A stretch of 64,000 nt of DNA from Kineothrix sp. MSJ-39 (GCF_018917935.1 NZ_JAHLPN010000009.1:51461-115460), one strand, 5' to 3'; counted from the first letter of the stretch, positions 9,791-19,869 are shown. Program-made: numbers and translations. Notes: generated by a model not told the origin, from the letters alone.

Positions 9791-9878
9791 TGTTATTATG
9801 TTCGGAATGAAAGAAATCTATAATGGTAAGTTCTGTCAGACAAAAAAGTGCATTTTTGCAAAGAAAAAGTGCTGGTAA

Positions 9879-9909
9879 TTGCATGTTACTTGTGCTATAA
9901 TCCTATAAT
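9879..9909 (+). promoter_or_regulatory. Possible promoter for tig
   Basis: TTGCAT (9879-9884) is followed 19 bp later by TATAAT (9904-9909); another TATAAT lies at 9896. The spacing is long, so the exact -10 is uncertain. Confidence 0.4.
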
Positions 9910-10001
9910 GACTGTGAGTATGGGAAATTGTTTCTTGGCTCAGTACGAAAAGAATATTGCGTGATACGAATGAGATCACAAGCAAGGAGGAAATAGAAAA
10001 A

Positions 10002-11297
10002 ATGAGTTTACAGATGGAAAAATTAGAGCACAACATGGCTAAGATTACAATCGAGGTACCTGTGGAAGAAATGGCAAAAGCTGTTAATGCTGCTTATTTA
10101 AAAAATAAGAACCAGATCTCTATTCCGGGCTTCCGTAAAGGAAAAGTACCGCTTGCTATGGTAGAAAAAATGTATGGCAAGGGTGTATTTTTAGAGGATG
10201 CTGCAAATGCTGTTATTCCTGGTGCATATGACAAAGCAGTTAAGGAATGTGAAGAAGAGATCGTATCCACACCAACGATCGATGTGGTACAGTTAGAGCC
10301 TGACAAAGCATTTATCTTCACAGCAGAAGTTGCATTAAAGCCGGCAGTTGAGCTTGGAAAATACAAAGGTGTTAAGATCGACAAGATCGAAACGGAAGTA
10401 ACAGAAGAAGAAGTAAACGAAGCAATCGACCGTGAAAGAAAGAACAACGCACGTGAGATCACAGTAGAAGATCGTCCGATCCAGGATGGTGATAAGGCAG
10501 TGATCGACTTTGAAGGATTTGTAGACGGCGTTGCATTTGAAGGTGGCAAGGGAACAAATTACGATCTGGTGATCGGTTCTCATTCTTTCATTGATAATTT
10601 TGAAGAACAGCTGATCGGTAAGAACATCGGTGACGAAGTAGAAGTGAATGTTACTTTCCCGGAAAGCTATCAGGCAGAAGAACTTGCCGGAAAGCCAGCA
10701 GTATTCAAAGTAAAAGTAAACGGTATCAAAGTAGACGAGCTGCCTGAGCTGGATGATGAATTCGCATCAGAAGTTTCAGAGTTCGAAACAGTAGCAGAGT
10801 ACAAGGACAGCGTGAAGAAGAGCCTTGCAGAGACAAAGGAAAAGAATGCAAAGGACGCAAAAGAAAAAGCAGCAATCGATGCAGTGATCGCTGATGCAAA
10901 GATGGATATCCCGGAAGCAATGGTTTCCACAACACAGAGACAGATGATGGATGAGTTTGCACAGCGTGTATCCAGCCAGGGATTATCTTTCGAGCAGTAT
11001 CTGCAGTTTACAGGCATGACAGAAGAGCAGATGCTTGAGCAGATCAAGCCACAGGCTGAGCTCCGTATCAAGTCAAGACTTGTCTTAGAAGCAGTTGTAG
11101 CAGCAGAAAAGATCGAAGCAACTGAAGAAGATTTCGAACAAGAAATCGCAAAGATGGCTGAAATGTACCAGATGGAAGCTGACAAGGCAAAAGAGCTGGT
11201 CGGCGAAGCCGGTAAGGCAGAGATCATGAAGGATCTTGCAGTTACAAAGGCAGCAGAGTTCGTAAGAGACAATGCAAAGGAAAGCAAAAGCAAATAA
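10002..11297 (+). CDS. tig: Trigger factor (ribosome-associated chaperone and peptidyl-prolyl isomerase)
   Basis: A 431-residue protein with the ribosome-binding N-terminal domain, including the signature GFRKGKVP, a FKBP-type PPIase domain (about 150-240, with GDKAVIDFEGFVDG) and a helical C-terminal chaperone domain. It binds nascent chains at the exit tunnel. The start at 10002 follows AAGGAGG and gives the usual family length; the TTG 45 bp upstream would add residues unlike the family. It heads the order tig-clpP-clpX-lon, a common quality-control cluster. Confidence 0.96.
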   Translation: MSLQMEKLEHNMAKITIEVPVEEMAKAVNAAYLKNKNQISIPGFRKGKVPLAMVEKMYGKGVFLEDAANAVIPGAYDKAVKECEEEIVSTPTIDVVQLEPDKAFIFTAEVALKPAVELGKYKGVKIDKIETEVTEEEVNEAIDRERKNNAREITVEDRPIQDGDKAVIDFEGFVDGVAFEGGKGTNYDLVIGSHSFIDNFEEQLIGKNIGDEVEVNVTFPESYQAEELAGKPAVFKVKVNGIKVDELPELDDEFASEVSEFETVAEYKDSVKKSLAETKEKNAKDAKEKAAIDAVIADAKMDIPEAMVSTTQRQMMDEFAQRVSSQGLSFEQYLQFTGMTEEQMLEQIKPQAELRIKSRLVLEAVVAAEKIEATEEDFEQEIAKMAEMYQMEADKAKELVGEAGKAEIMKDLAVTKAAEFVRDNAKESKSK

Positions 11298-11336
11298 GAA
11301 GTAAGACGTGTTTTATATAAGTAAGGAGGAATTACC

Positions 11337-11927
11337 ATGAGTTTAGTACCTTATGTCATTGAACAAACAAGCCGTGGGGAACGTTCCTATGATATTTATT
11401 CAAGACTGTTAAAAGAAAGAATTATCTTTTTGGGCGAAGAAGTAAATGATACTTCTGCCAGCATCGTAGTAGCACAGCTTCTGTTCTTAGAGGCTGAGGA
11501 TCCGGAAAAAGATATCCAGATCTATATCAACAGCCCGGGCGGTTCCGTAACTGCCGGAATGGCGATCTATGACACGATGCAGTATGTAAAGTGTGATGTT
11601 TCCACCATTTGTATCGGTATGGCTGCAAGTATGGGTGCATTCCTGCTCGCAGGCGGTACAAAGGGAAAACGTATGGCACTTCCGAACGCTGAGATCATGA
11701 TCCATCAGCCTTCAGGCGGATCTCAGGGACAGGCTACAGAGATCGAAATTGCAGCAAAGCATATTCTGCGTACCAAGGAAAAGCTGAATAAGATCCTTGC
11801 TGCCAACACCGGTCAGGATTACGAAGTGATCGCTGCCGATACAGAAAGAGATAACTGGAAGACTGCACAGGAAGCGCTGGAGTATGGTCTGATCGATAAG
11901 GTTATCGAAAACAGAACAGAAATTTAA
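11337..11927 (+). CDS. clpP: ATP-dependent Clp protease proteolytic subunit
   Basis: A 196-residue serine peptidase that forms the 14-subunit chamber docked by ClpX. The catalytic triad is Ser98 (GMAASMGAF), His123 (IMIHQPSGG) and Asp172 (TERDNW). The N-terminal axial loop begins [16 protein letters not shown] precedes the ATG and clpX starts 17 bp after the stop, so the two are co-translated from one mRNA. Confidence 0.97.
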   Translation: MSLVPYVIEQTSRGERSYDIYSRLLKERIIFLGEEVNDTSASIVVAQLLFLEAEDPEKDIQIYINSPGGSVTAGMAIYDTMQYVKCDVSTICIGMAASMGAFLLAGGTKGKRMALPNAEIMIHQPSGGSQGQATEIEIAAKHILRTKEKLNKILAANTGQDYEVIAADTERDNWKTAQEALEYGLIDKVIENRTEI

Positions 11928-11944
11928 AATGTAGGAGCGTAAAG

Positions 11945-13210
11945 ATGGCAGGAAAAAGTTCTGATACAAAAGTCAGATGTTCTTTTTGCAATAAGACACA
12001 GGATCAGGTGCGCAAGATGATCGCAGGCCCGACGGGCGTATATATCTGTGATGAATGCGTGGATCTGTGTGCAGATATTATTGAAGAAGAATACGAAGAG
12101 GAAGAATCCACCAATGCAGTGGATATTAACCTGCTCAAACCGGTAGAGATCAAAGAGTTTCTGGATGATTATGTGATAGGGCAGGAGGAAGCCAAGAAGG
12201 TACTGTCTGTGGCTGTTTATAATCATTATAAGCGTGTGACAGCAGATAAGGATCTGGATGATGTGGAGCTCCAGAAGAGCAATATCATCATGATCGGACC
12301 GACAGGCAGCGGTAAGACATTTTTGGCGCAGACGCTTGCAAAGATCATTAACGTACCGTTTGCGATCGCAGATGCGACGACACTGACGGAAGCCGGTTAT
12401 GTCGGAGAAGATGTGGAAAATATCCTGCTGAAGCTGATTCAGGCAGCAGATTATGATGTAGAGCGTGCACAGTACGGTATCATTTATATTGATGAGATCG
12501 ATAAGATCACAAAGAAGAGCGAAAATGTTTCAATCACCAGAGACGTATCGGGCGAGGGTGTACAGCAGGCACTTCTGAAGATCATTGAAGGTACGGTTGC
12601 ATCGGTTCCGCCGCAAGGAGGCAGAAAGCACCCACATCAGGAATTGATCCAGATTGACACAACCAATATTTTATTTATATGTTCCGGTGCATTTGACGGA
12701 CTGGAAAAGATCATTGAAAACAGACTGGACAGAAAGTCCATTGGCTTTAATGCAGAGATCGGAGAAAATGTGATCCGCGACATCAGCGATATGCTGAAGG
12801 AAGTAACGCCGCAGGATCTTGTGAAGTTTGGTCTGATCCCTGAATTTGTCGGACGAGTTCCGATTACGGTATCTTTGGAAGGGCTGGATGAAGAAGCACT
12901 GAAGAAGATCCTGACAGAGCCAAAGAGCGCGCTTGTAAAGCAGTATAAGAAGCTCTTTGAAATGGATGGCGTAGATCTTGAATTTGAGCCGGATGCGGTT
13001 ACAGAGATCGCAAAGCAGGCGATGGAGAGAAAGACCGGAGCCAGAGGTCTGAGATCGATCATTGAAAAGATCATGATGGATATCATGTATGAGATCCCAT
13101 CGGATGATACGATACAGAAATGTGTCATTACAAAACAGGTAGTGCTGGGAGAAAGTAAACCGATCGTAGAGCGTCGGGGAACGGATTCCACAAAGAAATT
13201 AAGAGCATAA
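11945..13210 (+). CDS. clpX: ATP-dependent Clp protease ATP-binding subunit ClpX
   Basis: A 421-residue AAA+ unfoldase. The N-terminal zinc-binding domain has Cys12-x2-Cys15 and a later CDEC pair. Walker A is GPTGSGKT (118-125), Walker B is IIYIDEIDK, and IGF and [14 protein letters not shown] motifs follow. It delivers substrates to ClpP encoded just upstream. GTAGGAG precedes the ATG. A hairpin terminator separates it from lon. Confidence 0.97.
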   Translation: MAGKSSDTKVRCSFCNKTQDQVRKMIAGPTGVYICDECVDLCADIIEEEYEEEESTNAVDINLLKPVEIKEFLDDYVIGQEEAKKVLSVAVYNHYKRVTADKDLDDVELQKSNIIMIGPTGSGKTFLAQTLAKIINVPFAIADATTLTEAGYVGEDVENILLKLIQAADYDVERAQYGIIYIDEIDKITKKSENVSITRDVSGEGVQQALLKIIEGTVASVPPQGGRKHPHQELIQIDTTNILFICSGAFDGLEKIIENRLDRKSIGFNAEIGENVIRDISDMLKEVTPQDLVKFGLIPEFVGRVPITVSLEGLDEEALKKILTEPKSALVKQYKKLFEMDGVDLEFEPDAVTEIAKQAMERKTGARGLRSIIEKIMMDIMYEIPSDDTIQKCVITKQVVLGESKPIVERRGTDSTKKLRA

Positions 13211-13213
13211 GGA

Positions 13214-13241
13214 CGTCGCCCTGGCAGCAGGGCGGCGTTTT
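13214..13241 (+). terminator. Hairpin terminator between clpX and lon
   Basis: A 10-bp GC-rich stem (CGTCGCCCTG with CAGGGCGGCG) and the loop GCAG are followed by only four T residues. It may be a partial terminator that lowers lon expression relative to clpPX. Confidence 0.65.
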
Positions 13242-13261
13242 GCCATAAGAAAGAGAAAAAT

Positions 13262-15598
13262 ATGGAACAGATACAGAAGAAATTACCATTGATCCCCCTG
13301 CGGGATGTCTGCGTTCTGCCCGATAATGTGCTGCATTTTGATATCAGCCGGAAGGCGTCTGTTGCTGCGCTGGAGCTGGCGATGAGCATGGAGCAGGAGA
13401 TCTTTCTGGTTATGCAGAAGGATCCGCAGGTAACGGAGCCTGCAAGAGAAGACCTGTATGAGATCGGTACTCTTGCAAAGATCAGGCAGCTTATCAAAAT
13501 GCCGGGAAAGATCATACGTGTCCTGGTAGAAGGCGTCTGCAGAGGACAGATAGATGAAATAGAAGAAACTGAATGCATGTGGGCAGCCTTTACGATACAG
13601 AAAGAGGATACAGAGGCGGATGCACGACTGGATGCAGCAATGCAGGAAGCGATGCGTCGGCAGCTAGCAGAAGCCTATGCGAAGCTGCAGAGCATGCAGG
13701 ACAAAGGCAACGGCGTGATCCGGCATTTGGAAGAAGTGAAAGATTTCTCTCATTTTATGGATCAGCTTGCCATGAATCTGCAAGTTTCTCCTGCAAAAAA
13801 GCAGCAGGTGCTTGCATGTATATCCCTGCAGGACAGATATTCCTATATCGAAACGCTGTTGCAGGAGGAGATCCAGATCATGGAGATCCGCAATGAGCTG
13901 AATAAAGAGGTCAAGAAAAAAGTAGAGAAAAACCAGAGAGAATACGTGCTCAGGGAGCAGATGCATTACATCCGCAAGGAACTGGGCGAGGAAGATACCG
14001 AGTCGGATGCGGAAGTATTCCGCAAAAAGCTGAAAAAGCTGCAGGCAGATGATACGGTAAAAGAACGGATCAAAAAAGAAATCGCCAGATACGAGAGAAT
14101 CAGTACCAATTCTTCGGAAAGTGCTGTGGAACGCGGCTATATTGAGACACTTCTGGAGATGCCATGGAATAAGTGCTCAGAAGATAATACGGACATTGAA
14201 AAGGCAGAAAAGATCCTGCAGGCAGACCATTACGGGCTTACAGATGTCAAAGAGAGGATTTTAGAATATCTGGCAGTCAGACAGCTCGCTGAAAAAGGAA
14301 ACAGCCCTATTTTATGTCTGGTCGGACCGCCGGGTATCGGTAAAACGAGTATTGCGCGCAGTATGGCACGTGCCATGCACAAAGAATACGTCAGAATCTG
14401 TCTGGGCGGCGTCAGGGATGAAGCAGAGATCCGTGGACACAGAAAGACATATGTAGGTGCAATGCCTGGGCGGATCGTTACGGCGATCAAGCAGGCAGGC
14501 GTGAAAAATCCGCTGATCCTGCTGGATGAGATCGACAAGATGAGCCGGGACTATAAAGGAGATACTGCTTCCGCAATGCTGGAAGTGCTCGACAGCGAAC
14601 AGAATGAGCATTTTCAGGATCATTATCTGGAACTGCCGATCGATCTGTCAGAGGTTACTTTTATTGCGACAGCAAACGATCTGCAGGACATTGATGCGCC
14701 GCTGCGCGACCGTATGGAGATCATAGAGATCGGCGGCTATACAACAAACGAGAAGCTGCATATTGCAAAGGAACACCTCGTAAAGAAGCAGCTCTCCCAG
14801 CACGGACTTCTGGCAAAGCAGCTTTCCTTCAGTGATAAAGCACTGGAGAAACTGATCCTTGCCTATACAAGAGAGGCAGGCGTCAGAGAGCTGGAACGTA
14901 AGATCGGCAAGATCTGCAGAAAGGTGGCAGCGCAGATCCTGAAAAAGGAAACAAAAGCTGTCCGCATTACCATTCATAATCTGTCCGAATATCTGGGCAA
15001 AGAAAAATTCCAGCCGGAGAAGCGGGCGAAAAAGGCAGATGTCGGTATTGTACGCGGACTGGCATGGACAAGCGTCGGCGGTGTGACACTGGAGATCGAA
15101 GTCAATGAAATGCCGGGTAAAGGCGAGATCAAACTGACCGGACAACTGGGCGATGTGATGAAGGAGTCTGCAATGACAGGCATTTCCTATATCCGATCCG
15201 TCAGCAGAAAGTATGATATCCCGGATGATTATTTTGAAACGCATGATCTGCATATCCATATCCCGGAGGGCGCAGTGCCAAAGGATGGGCCAAGCGCAGG
15301 TATAACAATGGCGGTAGCGGTCTTATCGGCGATCACACACCGGAAGATCCGCGCTAATCTTGCCATGACAGGCGAGATCACATTGCGCGGCCGTGTGTTA
15401 CCGATCGGCGGACTGAAAGAAAAACTGCTTGCAGCCAAAAATGCAGGTATTGAAAACGTATTAATACCAGTGGATAATGAAAAAGATCTGGAAGAAATAG
15501 AACAAGAAATTAAAACAGGACTTAATATTACACCTGTTACTAATATGGAAGAAGTGCTGCAGCAGTCCTTCCAGAAAGGAAATAAAGATGATCATTAA
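13262..15598 (+). CDS. lon: ATP-dependent endopeptidase La
   Basis: A 778-residue LonA protease. The N-terminal LON substrate domain covers about 1-200, then a coiled-coil region, an AAA+ module with GPPGIGKT (355-362) and ILLDEIDKM, and the C-terminal peptidase domain with the Ser-Lys dyad Ser678 (PKDGPSAG) and Lys721 (GGLKEKLLAA). It degrades damaged and regulatory proteins in the cytoplasm. The ribosome site is weak (AAGAAAGAG). Its last 11 bp overlap engB. Confidence 0.97.
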   Translation: MEQIQKKLPLIPLRDVCVLPDNVLHFDISRKASVAALELAMSMEQEIFLVMQKDPQVTEPAREDLYEIGTLAKIRQLIKMPGKIIRVLVEGVCRGQIDEIEETECMWAAFTIQKEDTEADARLDAAMQEAMRRQLAEAYAKLQSMQDKGNGVIRHLEEVKDFSHFMDQLAMNLQVSPAKKQQVLACISLQDRYSYIETLLQEEIQIMEIRNELNKEVKKKVEKNQREYVLREQMHYIRKELGEEDTESDAEVFRKKLKKLQADDTVKERIKKEIARYERISTNSSESAVERGYIETLLEMPWNKCSEDNTDIEKAEKILQADHYGLTDVKERILEYLAVRQLAEKGNSPILCLVGPPGIGKTSIARSMARAMHKEYVRICLGGVRDEAEIRGHRKTYVGAMPGRIVTAIKQAGVKNPLILLDEIDKMSRDYKGDTASAMLEVLDSEQNEHFQDHYLELPIDLSEVTFIATANDLQDIDAPLRDRMEIIEIGGYTTNEKLHIAKEHLVKKQLSQHGLLAKQLSFSDKALEKLILAYTREAGVRELERKIGKICRKVAAQILKKETKAVRITIHNLSEYLGKEKFQPEKRAKKADVGIVRGLAWTSVGGVTLEIEVNEMPGKGEIKLTGQLGDVMKESAMTGISYIRSVSRKYDIPDDYFETHDLHIHIPEGAVPKDGPSAGITMAVAVLSAITHRKIRANLAMTGEITLRGRVLPIGGLKEKLLAAKNAGIENVLIPVDNEKDLEEIEQEIKTGLNITPVTNMEEVLQQSFQKGNKDDH

Positions 15599-16184
15599 AA
15601 GTGTGGCACTGGAGACAGTGTGTGGCATTACCAGTACATTACCGAAAAATACACTACCGGAGATCGCATTTGCCGGTAAGAGTAACGTGGGAAAATCTTC
15701 TCTGATCAACGGGCTGATGAACCGTAAATCGCTGGCGCGGACTTCCGCTCAGCCGGGTAAGACACAGACGATCAATTATTACAATATCAATCAGGAGCTG
15801 TATTTTGTGGATCTGCCGGGCTATGGCTATGCGAATGCTTCTGTGGAGGTAAAGGCAAAATGGGGCAAGATGATCGAGCGGTATCTGCAGAAGTCGGAAA
15901 TGCTCAAAGAGGTATTTCTGCTGATCGATATCCGGCATAAACCGGGCGCAAATGATGTACAGATGTATGACTGGATCTTACATAACGGTTTCAGACCGAT
16001 CATCATTGCAACAAAGCTGGATAAGATCAATCGTTCCCAGATACAGAAACAGATCAAGCAGATCAAGGAAACCTTGCAGGTAGAACCGGGAACACTGGTA
16101 TTCCCTTATTCTGCCCAGACAAAGCAGGGCAGGGACGAACTGTATGACTTTATTGATGAAGTGGTTTTAGGAAAGAAAGAGTGA
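15588..16184 (+). CDS. engB: Ribosome biogenesis GTP-binding protein YsxC/EngB
   Basis: A 198-residue GTPase needed for large-subunit assembly. G1 is AGKSNVGKSS, G3 is DLPGYG and G4 is TKLDK, all in order. It starts inside lon with an 11-bp overlap and has AAGGAAA upstream, so translation is probably coupled to lon. The lon-engB pairing is common in Firmicutes. Confidence 0.96.
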   Translation: MIIKSVALETVCGITSTLPKNTLPEIAFAGKSNVGKSSLINGLMNRKSLARTSAQPGKTQTINYYNINQELYFVDLPGYGYANASVEVKAKWGKMIERYLQKSEMLKEVFLLIDIRHKPGANDVQMYDWILHNGFRPIIIATKLDKINRSQIQKQIKQIKETLQVEPGTLVFPYSAQTKQGRDELYDFIDEVVLGKKE

Positions 16185-16187
16185 TGG

Positions 16188-17387
16188 ATGATGGATTCTG
16201 TAAAACACTATCTGAAAATTTTTCTGAATCTCGTACTTGCGGTTCTTGCAATCATATTGGTTGTTATTTTATTGCCGCGGCTGATCGTATTTTTTATGCC
16301 GTTTGTCGTTGGCTGGATCATAGCGCTGCTTGCCAATCCGCTGGTACAGCTTTTGGAAAAGCATCTGAAGATCAAGCGAAAAGCCGGTTCCGCTTTTATT
16401 ATTGCGGTGGTTATCGGCGGTGTGGCATTTCTGCTGTATCTGGCTGCTGATTTTCTGGCGCAGCAGGTGATCGGCTTTATCGGAAACCTGCCTTCCATGT
16501 GGGAAGCAATCGAGGCGGATCTGACACATGTGGGTGGCAGATTCCAGGTGCTTTACCAGCGTATGCCACTGGATTCCAGACAGCAGATCGACAGCGTGAT
16601 CGAAAGCGTCAAATCCTATATGGGCAATTTGCTTGGCAACCTGAGCTCGCCGACGGTAAAGGTAGTCAGCCGGTTTGCAATGAATGTGCCAAGTATCCTG
16701 ATGTCTATTTTGATGGGATTGTTATCCGCTTACTTCTTTGTTGCGGAAAAATTCCAGATCAATGCGTTTTTGCAGAAATGGGTTCCACAGCCGGTCAAGA
16801 AGCAGTGGCAGATCGTGAAAAATACGATGACAAAGGCTTTTGGCGGTTATTTTCTGGCACAGCTTAAAATTGAGATCTGGATGTATCTGCTGCTTGTGAT
16901 CGGTCTGACGATCGCGGGGACAAAATATGCGGTGCTGGTAGCGCTGGGCATTGCAGTACTGGACTTTTTACCGGTCTTTGGAACGGGAACGGTGCTGGTG
17001 CCATGGGCGATCATCAAGATCCTGAACGGAAGCTATACAACAGCGATCATCCTTCTGGTGCTGTGGGGCGGCGGACAGCTGCTCCGTCAGCTGATCCAGC
17101 CAAGGATCGTCGGAGATTCCCTCGGACTGCCTGCTCTGCCAACCCTGATCCTTTTATTTATCGGCTGGCGGCTTTCCGGCGTCGGCGGTATGATCCTGGC
17201 GGTTCCGATCGGACTGGTGCTGTACAATCTCTATAAATCAGGTCTGTTTGATACAACGATCGACAGCTTTAAAATACTGGCGAATGATCTGAGTGCATTT
17301 TGTAAGTATACAAAGCAGGATTATGTGCATTATAAAAAGTATGAAAAACCGGAGAAAAAGCAGGACGGGGATTGCAAAAAAGAGTAG
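16188..17387 (+). CDS. ytvI: AI-2E family transporter / sporulation membrane protein YtvI-like
   Basis: A 399-residue polytopic protein with hydrophobic segments near residues 13-50 and 65-90, a soluble stretch at about 95-155, and a second cluster of membrane segments from 160 to 350 including LPALPTLILLFIGWRL. It fits the PurR-regulated permease PerM/AI-2E family; the closest named group is YtvI, a sporulation membrane protein of unknown mechanism. It starts 3 bp after engB. The Lys-rich tail lies in the cytoplasm. Confidence 0.8.
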   Translation: MMDSVKHYLKIFLNLVLAVLAIILVVILLPRLIVFFMPFVVGWIIALLANPLVQLLEKHLKIKRKAGSAFIIAVVIGGVAFLLYLAADFLAQQVIGFIGNLPSMWEAIEADLTHVGGRFQVLYQRMPLDSRQQIDSVIESVKSYMGNLLGNLSSPTVKVVSRFAMNVPSILMSILMGLLSAYFFVAEKFQINAFLQKWVPQPVKKQWQIVKNTMTKAFGGYFLAQLKIEIWMYLLLVIGLTIAGTKYAVLVALGIAVLDFLPVFGTGTVLVPWAIIKILNGSYTTAIILLVLWGGGQLLRQLIQPRIVGDSLGLPALPTLILLFIGWRLSGVGGMILAVPIGLVLYNLYKSGLFDTTIDSFKILANDLSAFCKYTKQDYVHYKKYEKPEKKQDGDCKKE

Positions 17388-17431
17388 GGTAAGGTATACT
17401 GAAAGTAGCTTTTCGGAAGGAAGGAATCAGT

Positions 17432-17710
17432 ATGGGAATTGGTGCAATCATGGCTTATCAGCCATATATCTACAATACCAATACAGTCAGTGCAAAAAGC
17501 CTTGAAAAAATACAGGGCGTAAATAACGATGTATCGACTGATCATATCGAAAAGAAATCCCCTTATGTTGCGGATGTGGAGAATTCTCTTTCTTATGGAG
17601 AGACTTCTGATTTTGCCAGTATTTTAGATGAGCAGATGCATATGGGTATGCAGAATGCAATGCGCTTATTCGGAAGCGATTCCGTTTACGCAGCAAATGC
17701 AACGGCTTAA
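17432..17710 (+). CDS. Conserved small protein of unknown function
   Basis: A 92-residue protein starting MGIGAIMAYQPYIYNTNTVS, with AAGGAAGGA 6 bp before the ATG and a strong terminator after the stop. It has no membrane segment or Cys pair. A Met-rich amphipathic stretch (DEQMHMGMQNAMRLF) lies near the C terminus, ending in small residues. I do not recognise the family; the good ribosome site, own terminator and normal codon use support a real gene. Confidence 0.7.
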   Translation: MGIGAIMAYQPYIYNTNTVSAKSLEKIQGVNNDVSTDHIEKKSPYVADVENSLSYGETSDFASILDEQMHMGMQNAMRLFGSDSVYAANATA

Positions 17711-17731
17711 GGGAAGTTCAGGCATGCATAG

Positions 17732-17767
17732 AAACTCATGGATATACGATCCATGAGTTTTTTTGAA
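17732..17767 (+). terminator. Intrinsic terminator
   Basis: AAACTCATGGAT pairs with ATCCATGAGTTT around a 5-nt loop and is followed by a run of T residues. Confidence 0.88.
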
Positions 17768-17805
17768 CCTATATATTAAAATAAAAGTCAAATGAGGAGA
17801 AAACA

Positions 17806-18744
17806 ATGAACATTTTTATCGCAATCGTACTGCTGGTCGTCGGATTTGTGATGCTGACCAAAGGTGCTGACTGGTTTGTGGACGGATCTTCTGCACTTGC
17901 CTTCCGGCTCGGCATACCACAGCTTGTGATCGGTCTGACGATCGTCGCTATGGGAACAAGTGCACCGGAGGCGGCTGTCAGTATTACATCAGCCCTGAAA
18001 GGAAACGAAGGGATCACGGTCGGAAACGTTGTAGGAAGCAATATTATGAATATCCTGCTGATCCTTGGCATTGCATCAGTCATTGTGCCGTTGGCGGTAC
18101 AGAAGTCAACAAGACTGATAGAAATACCGTATATGATCGCCATCACCGTTTTATTTGGCGTGTTAGGCTATACAGGAGAAAATGTCACAAGAGTGGAAGG
18201 CGGTATTTTGTGGATCGCTTTTCTGATCTATCTGGGCTATCTGCTCTGGATGGCAAAGAAGGGCAAGGAGGACAATGAGCCGGACGAAAAGCAGAAGAGC
18301 CTGCCTGTGCAGCTTTTGATGATATTGGTTGGGCTTGTCTGTATCGTGCTGGGCAGTCGGTTTGTAGTAGACGGTGCGACAGAGATCGCCGAGGTGATCG
18401 GTATCAGTGAAAGGATCATCGGTCTGACGATCGTTGCCTTTGGTACATCGCTGCCTGAACTGGTGACTTCCATCGCAGCGGCAAGAAGAGGCAATGCGGA
18501 TATCGCGATCGGTAATATCGTGGGCAGTAATGTATTCAATATTTTATTTGTAGCAGGCACTTCCGCACTGATCCGTCCGGTCGTATTTGAAAGAAAATTT
18601 GTGCTGGATACAGCGATGGCAACGGCAACAGCCGTGCTGCTCCATGTCTGTGTCTGCAATAAAGACAGTAAACTCAAGCGCACAGGCGGCATTATCATGC
18701 TGCTTGCGTATGCAGCGTATTTTGTGAAGCTGCTGGTGGGGTAG
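17806..18744 (+). CDS. Calcium/sodium antiporter (CaCA family, YrbG-like)
   Basis: A 312-residue, roughly 10-segment membrane protein with the two inverted alpha-repeats that form the ion site: MGTSAPEAAVS plus GNVVGSNIMNILLILG (near 49-85), and FGTSLPELVTS plus GNIVGSNVFNILFVAG (near 210-250). The conserved Glu of each repeat is present. It exchanges Na or H for Ca at the cytoplasmic membrane. AGGAGAAAA precedes the ATG. Confidence 0.93.
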   Translation: MNIFIAIVLLVVGFVMLTKGADWFVDGSSALAFRLGIPQLVIGLTIVAMGTSAPEAAVSITSALKGNEGITVGNVVGSNIMNILLILGIASVIVPLAVQKSTRLIEIPYMIAITVLFGVLGYTGENVTRVEGGILWIAFLIYLGYLLWMAKKGKEDNEPDEKQKSLPVQLLMILVGLVCIVLGSRFVVDGATEIAEVIGISERIIGLTIVAFGTSLPELVTSIAAARRGNADIAIGNIVGSNVFNILFVAGTSALIRPVVFERKFVLDTAMATATAVLLHVCVCNKDSKLKRTGGIIMLLAYAAYFVKLLVG

Positions 18745-18791
18745 ATAAAATAAAATTACAAAGATATATCATAAAACGAAAGGAGAAGGAT

Positions 18792-19826
18792 ATGAGAACG
18801 TTTGAAGGGTATCAGAAAGGCATTAATTTAGGAGGCTGGATCTCACAGTGCAGAGTATATGAAACACAGCACTATGACAGCTTCATCAAGGAGGAGGACA
18901 TCAAGGAGATCGCATCCTGGGGCGTGGATCACATCAGACTCCCACTTGATTACAATGTGATCGAGGAGGAAGACGGTACACCGATCGAGGAGAATTACAA
19001 GTACATAGACAACTGTATCGAGTGGTGCAGAAAATATAATCTGAATCTGATCCTCGATCTGCATAAGACAGCAGGCTATGTATTTGATGATGTAGAGGGC
19101 AGTGAGGGATTTTTTGACAATGATAAACTGAAAGACCGCTTTATTGCTTTATGGGACAAACTGGCATCAAGATATGCAAAATACAGCGACAGAATGGCAT
19201 TTGAGCTGCTGAACGAGATCGTAGATCCGGGTGTGGCACTGAAATGGAATGCGCTGGCAAAACGTGCCATGGAGACAGTACGCAAGTACAGCAAGGATGC
19301 TTATATTCTGGTAGGCGGCATCAATTACAACAGTGTGCTTTCCGTTCCACAGCTTGATCCACCGATGGATGATAAGATCGTATATAATTTCCACTGCTAT
19401 GATCCGCAGCTTTTCACACACCAGTCCGCATACTGGCAGGATTTCATGCCAAAGGGCTTCCATACGGAGTATCCGATGACAGTGGCAGAGTATGAAAAAG
19501 CGGCAAAGGATAATAACATGCCGGATCACACAACAGAGATCTTCAGACGGGCAGGTGTTGCAGACATGGGAATCGGCTTTTTTGACGCGATTTTTGCTCC
19601 GGCGATCGAATATGCCGAAAAAATGAATGCACCGCTGTATTGCGGCGAATACGGCGTTATAGACCAGGCTCCGACCGACGGTACGGTAAACTGGTACAAG
19701 GATATCCATGCAGCCTTTGAAAAACATGGCATCGGACGCGCAGCATGGACTTATAAGGAAATGGATTTCGGCTTGACACAGGAGCATGTGGCATCTGTGA
19801 AAGAGGAGCTGATCAAGTTATTATAA
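18792..19826 (+). CDS. Glycoside hydrolase family 5 enzyme, cytoplasmic
   Basis: A 344-residue TIM-barrel glycosidase. Glu142 in FELLNE is the acid/base and Glu286 in YCGEYG the nucleophile. GGWISQ, HIRLPLDY and ILDLHK are typical GH5 strands. There is no signal peptide, so it should act inside the cell on imported beta-glucan or manno-oligosaccharides or aryl-glucosides. GAAAGGAGA precedes the ATG and a strong terminator follows. No sugar transporter is adjacent, so the substrate cannot be read from context. Confidence 0.9.
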   Translation: MRTFEGYQKGINLGGWISQCRVYETQHYDSFIKEEDIKEIASWGVDHIRLPLDYNVIEEEDGTPIEENYKYIDNCIEWCRKYNLNLILDLHKTAGYVFDDVEGSEGFFDNDKLKDRFIALWDKLASRYAKYSDRMAFELLNEIVDPGVALKWNALAKRAMETVRKYSKDAYILVGGINYNSVLSVPQLDPPMDDKIVYNFHCYDPQLFTHQSAYWQDFMPKGFHTEYPMTVAEYEKAAKDNNMPDHTTEIFRRAGVADMGIGFFDAIFAPAIEYAEKMNAPLYCGEYGVIDQAPTDGTVNWYKDIHAAFEKHGIGRAAWTYKEMDFGLTQEHVASVKEELIKLL

Positions 19827-19869
19827 GATTTCACTGCTGAGATTACAGGAGATAGACAGGAACATAAAG

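Noticed and set aside
9957..10001. Upstream TTG start of tig
   Set aside because: The AAGGAGG ribosome site lies between the TTG and the ATG at 10002, so the ATG is the real start.
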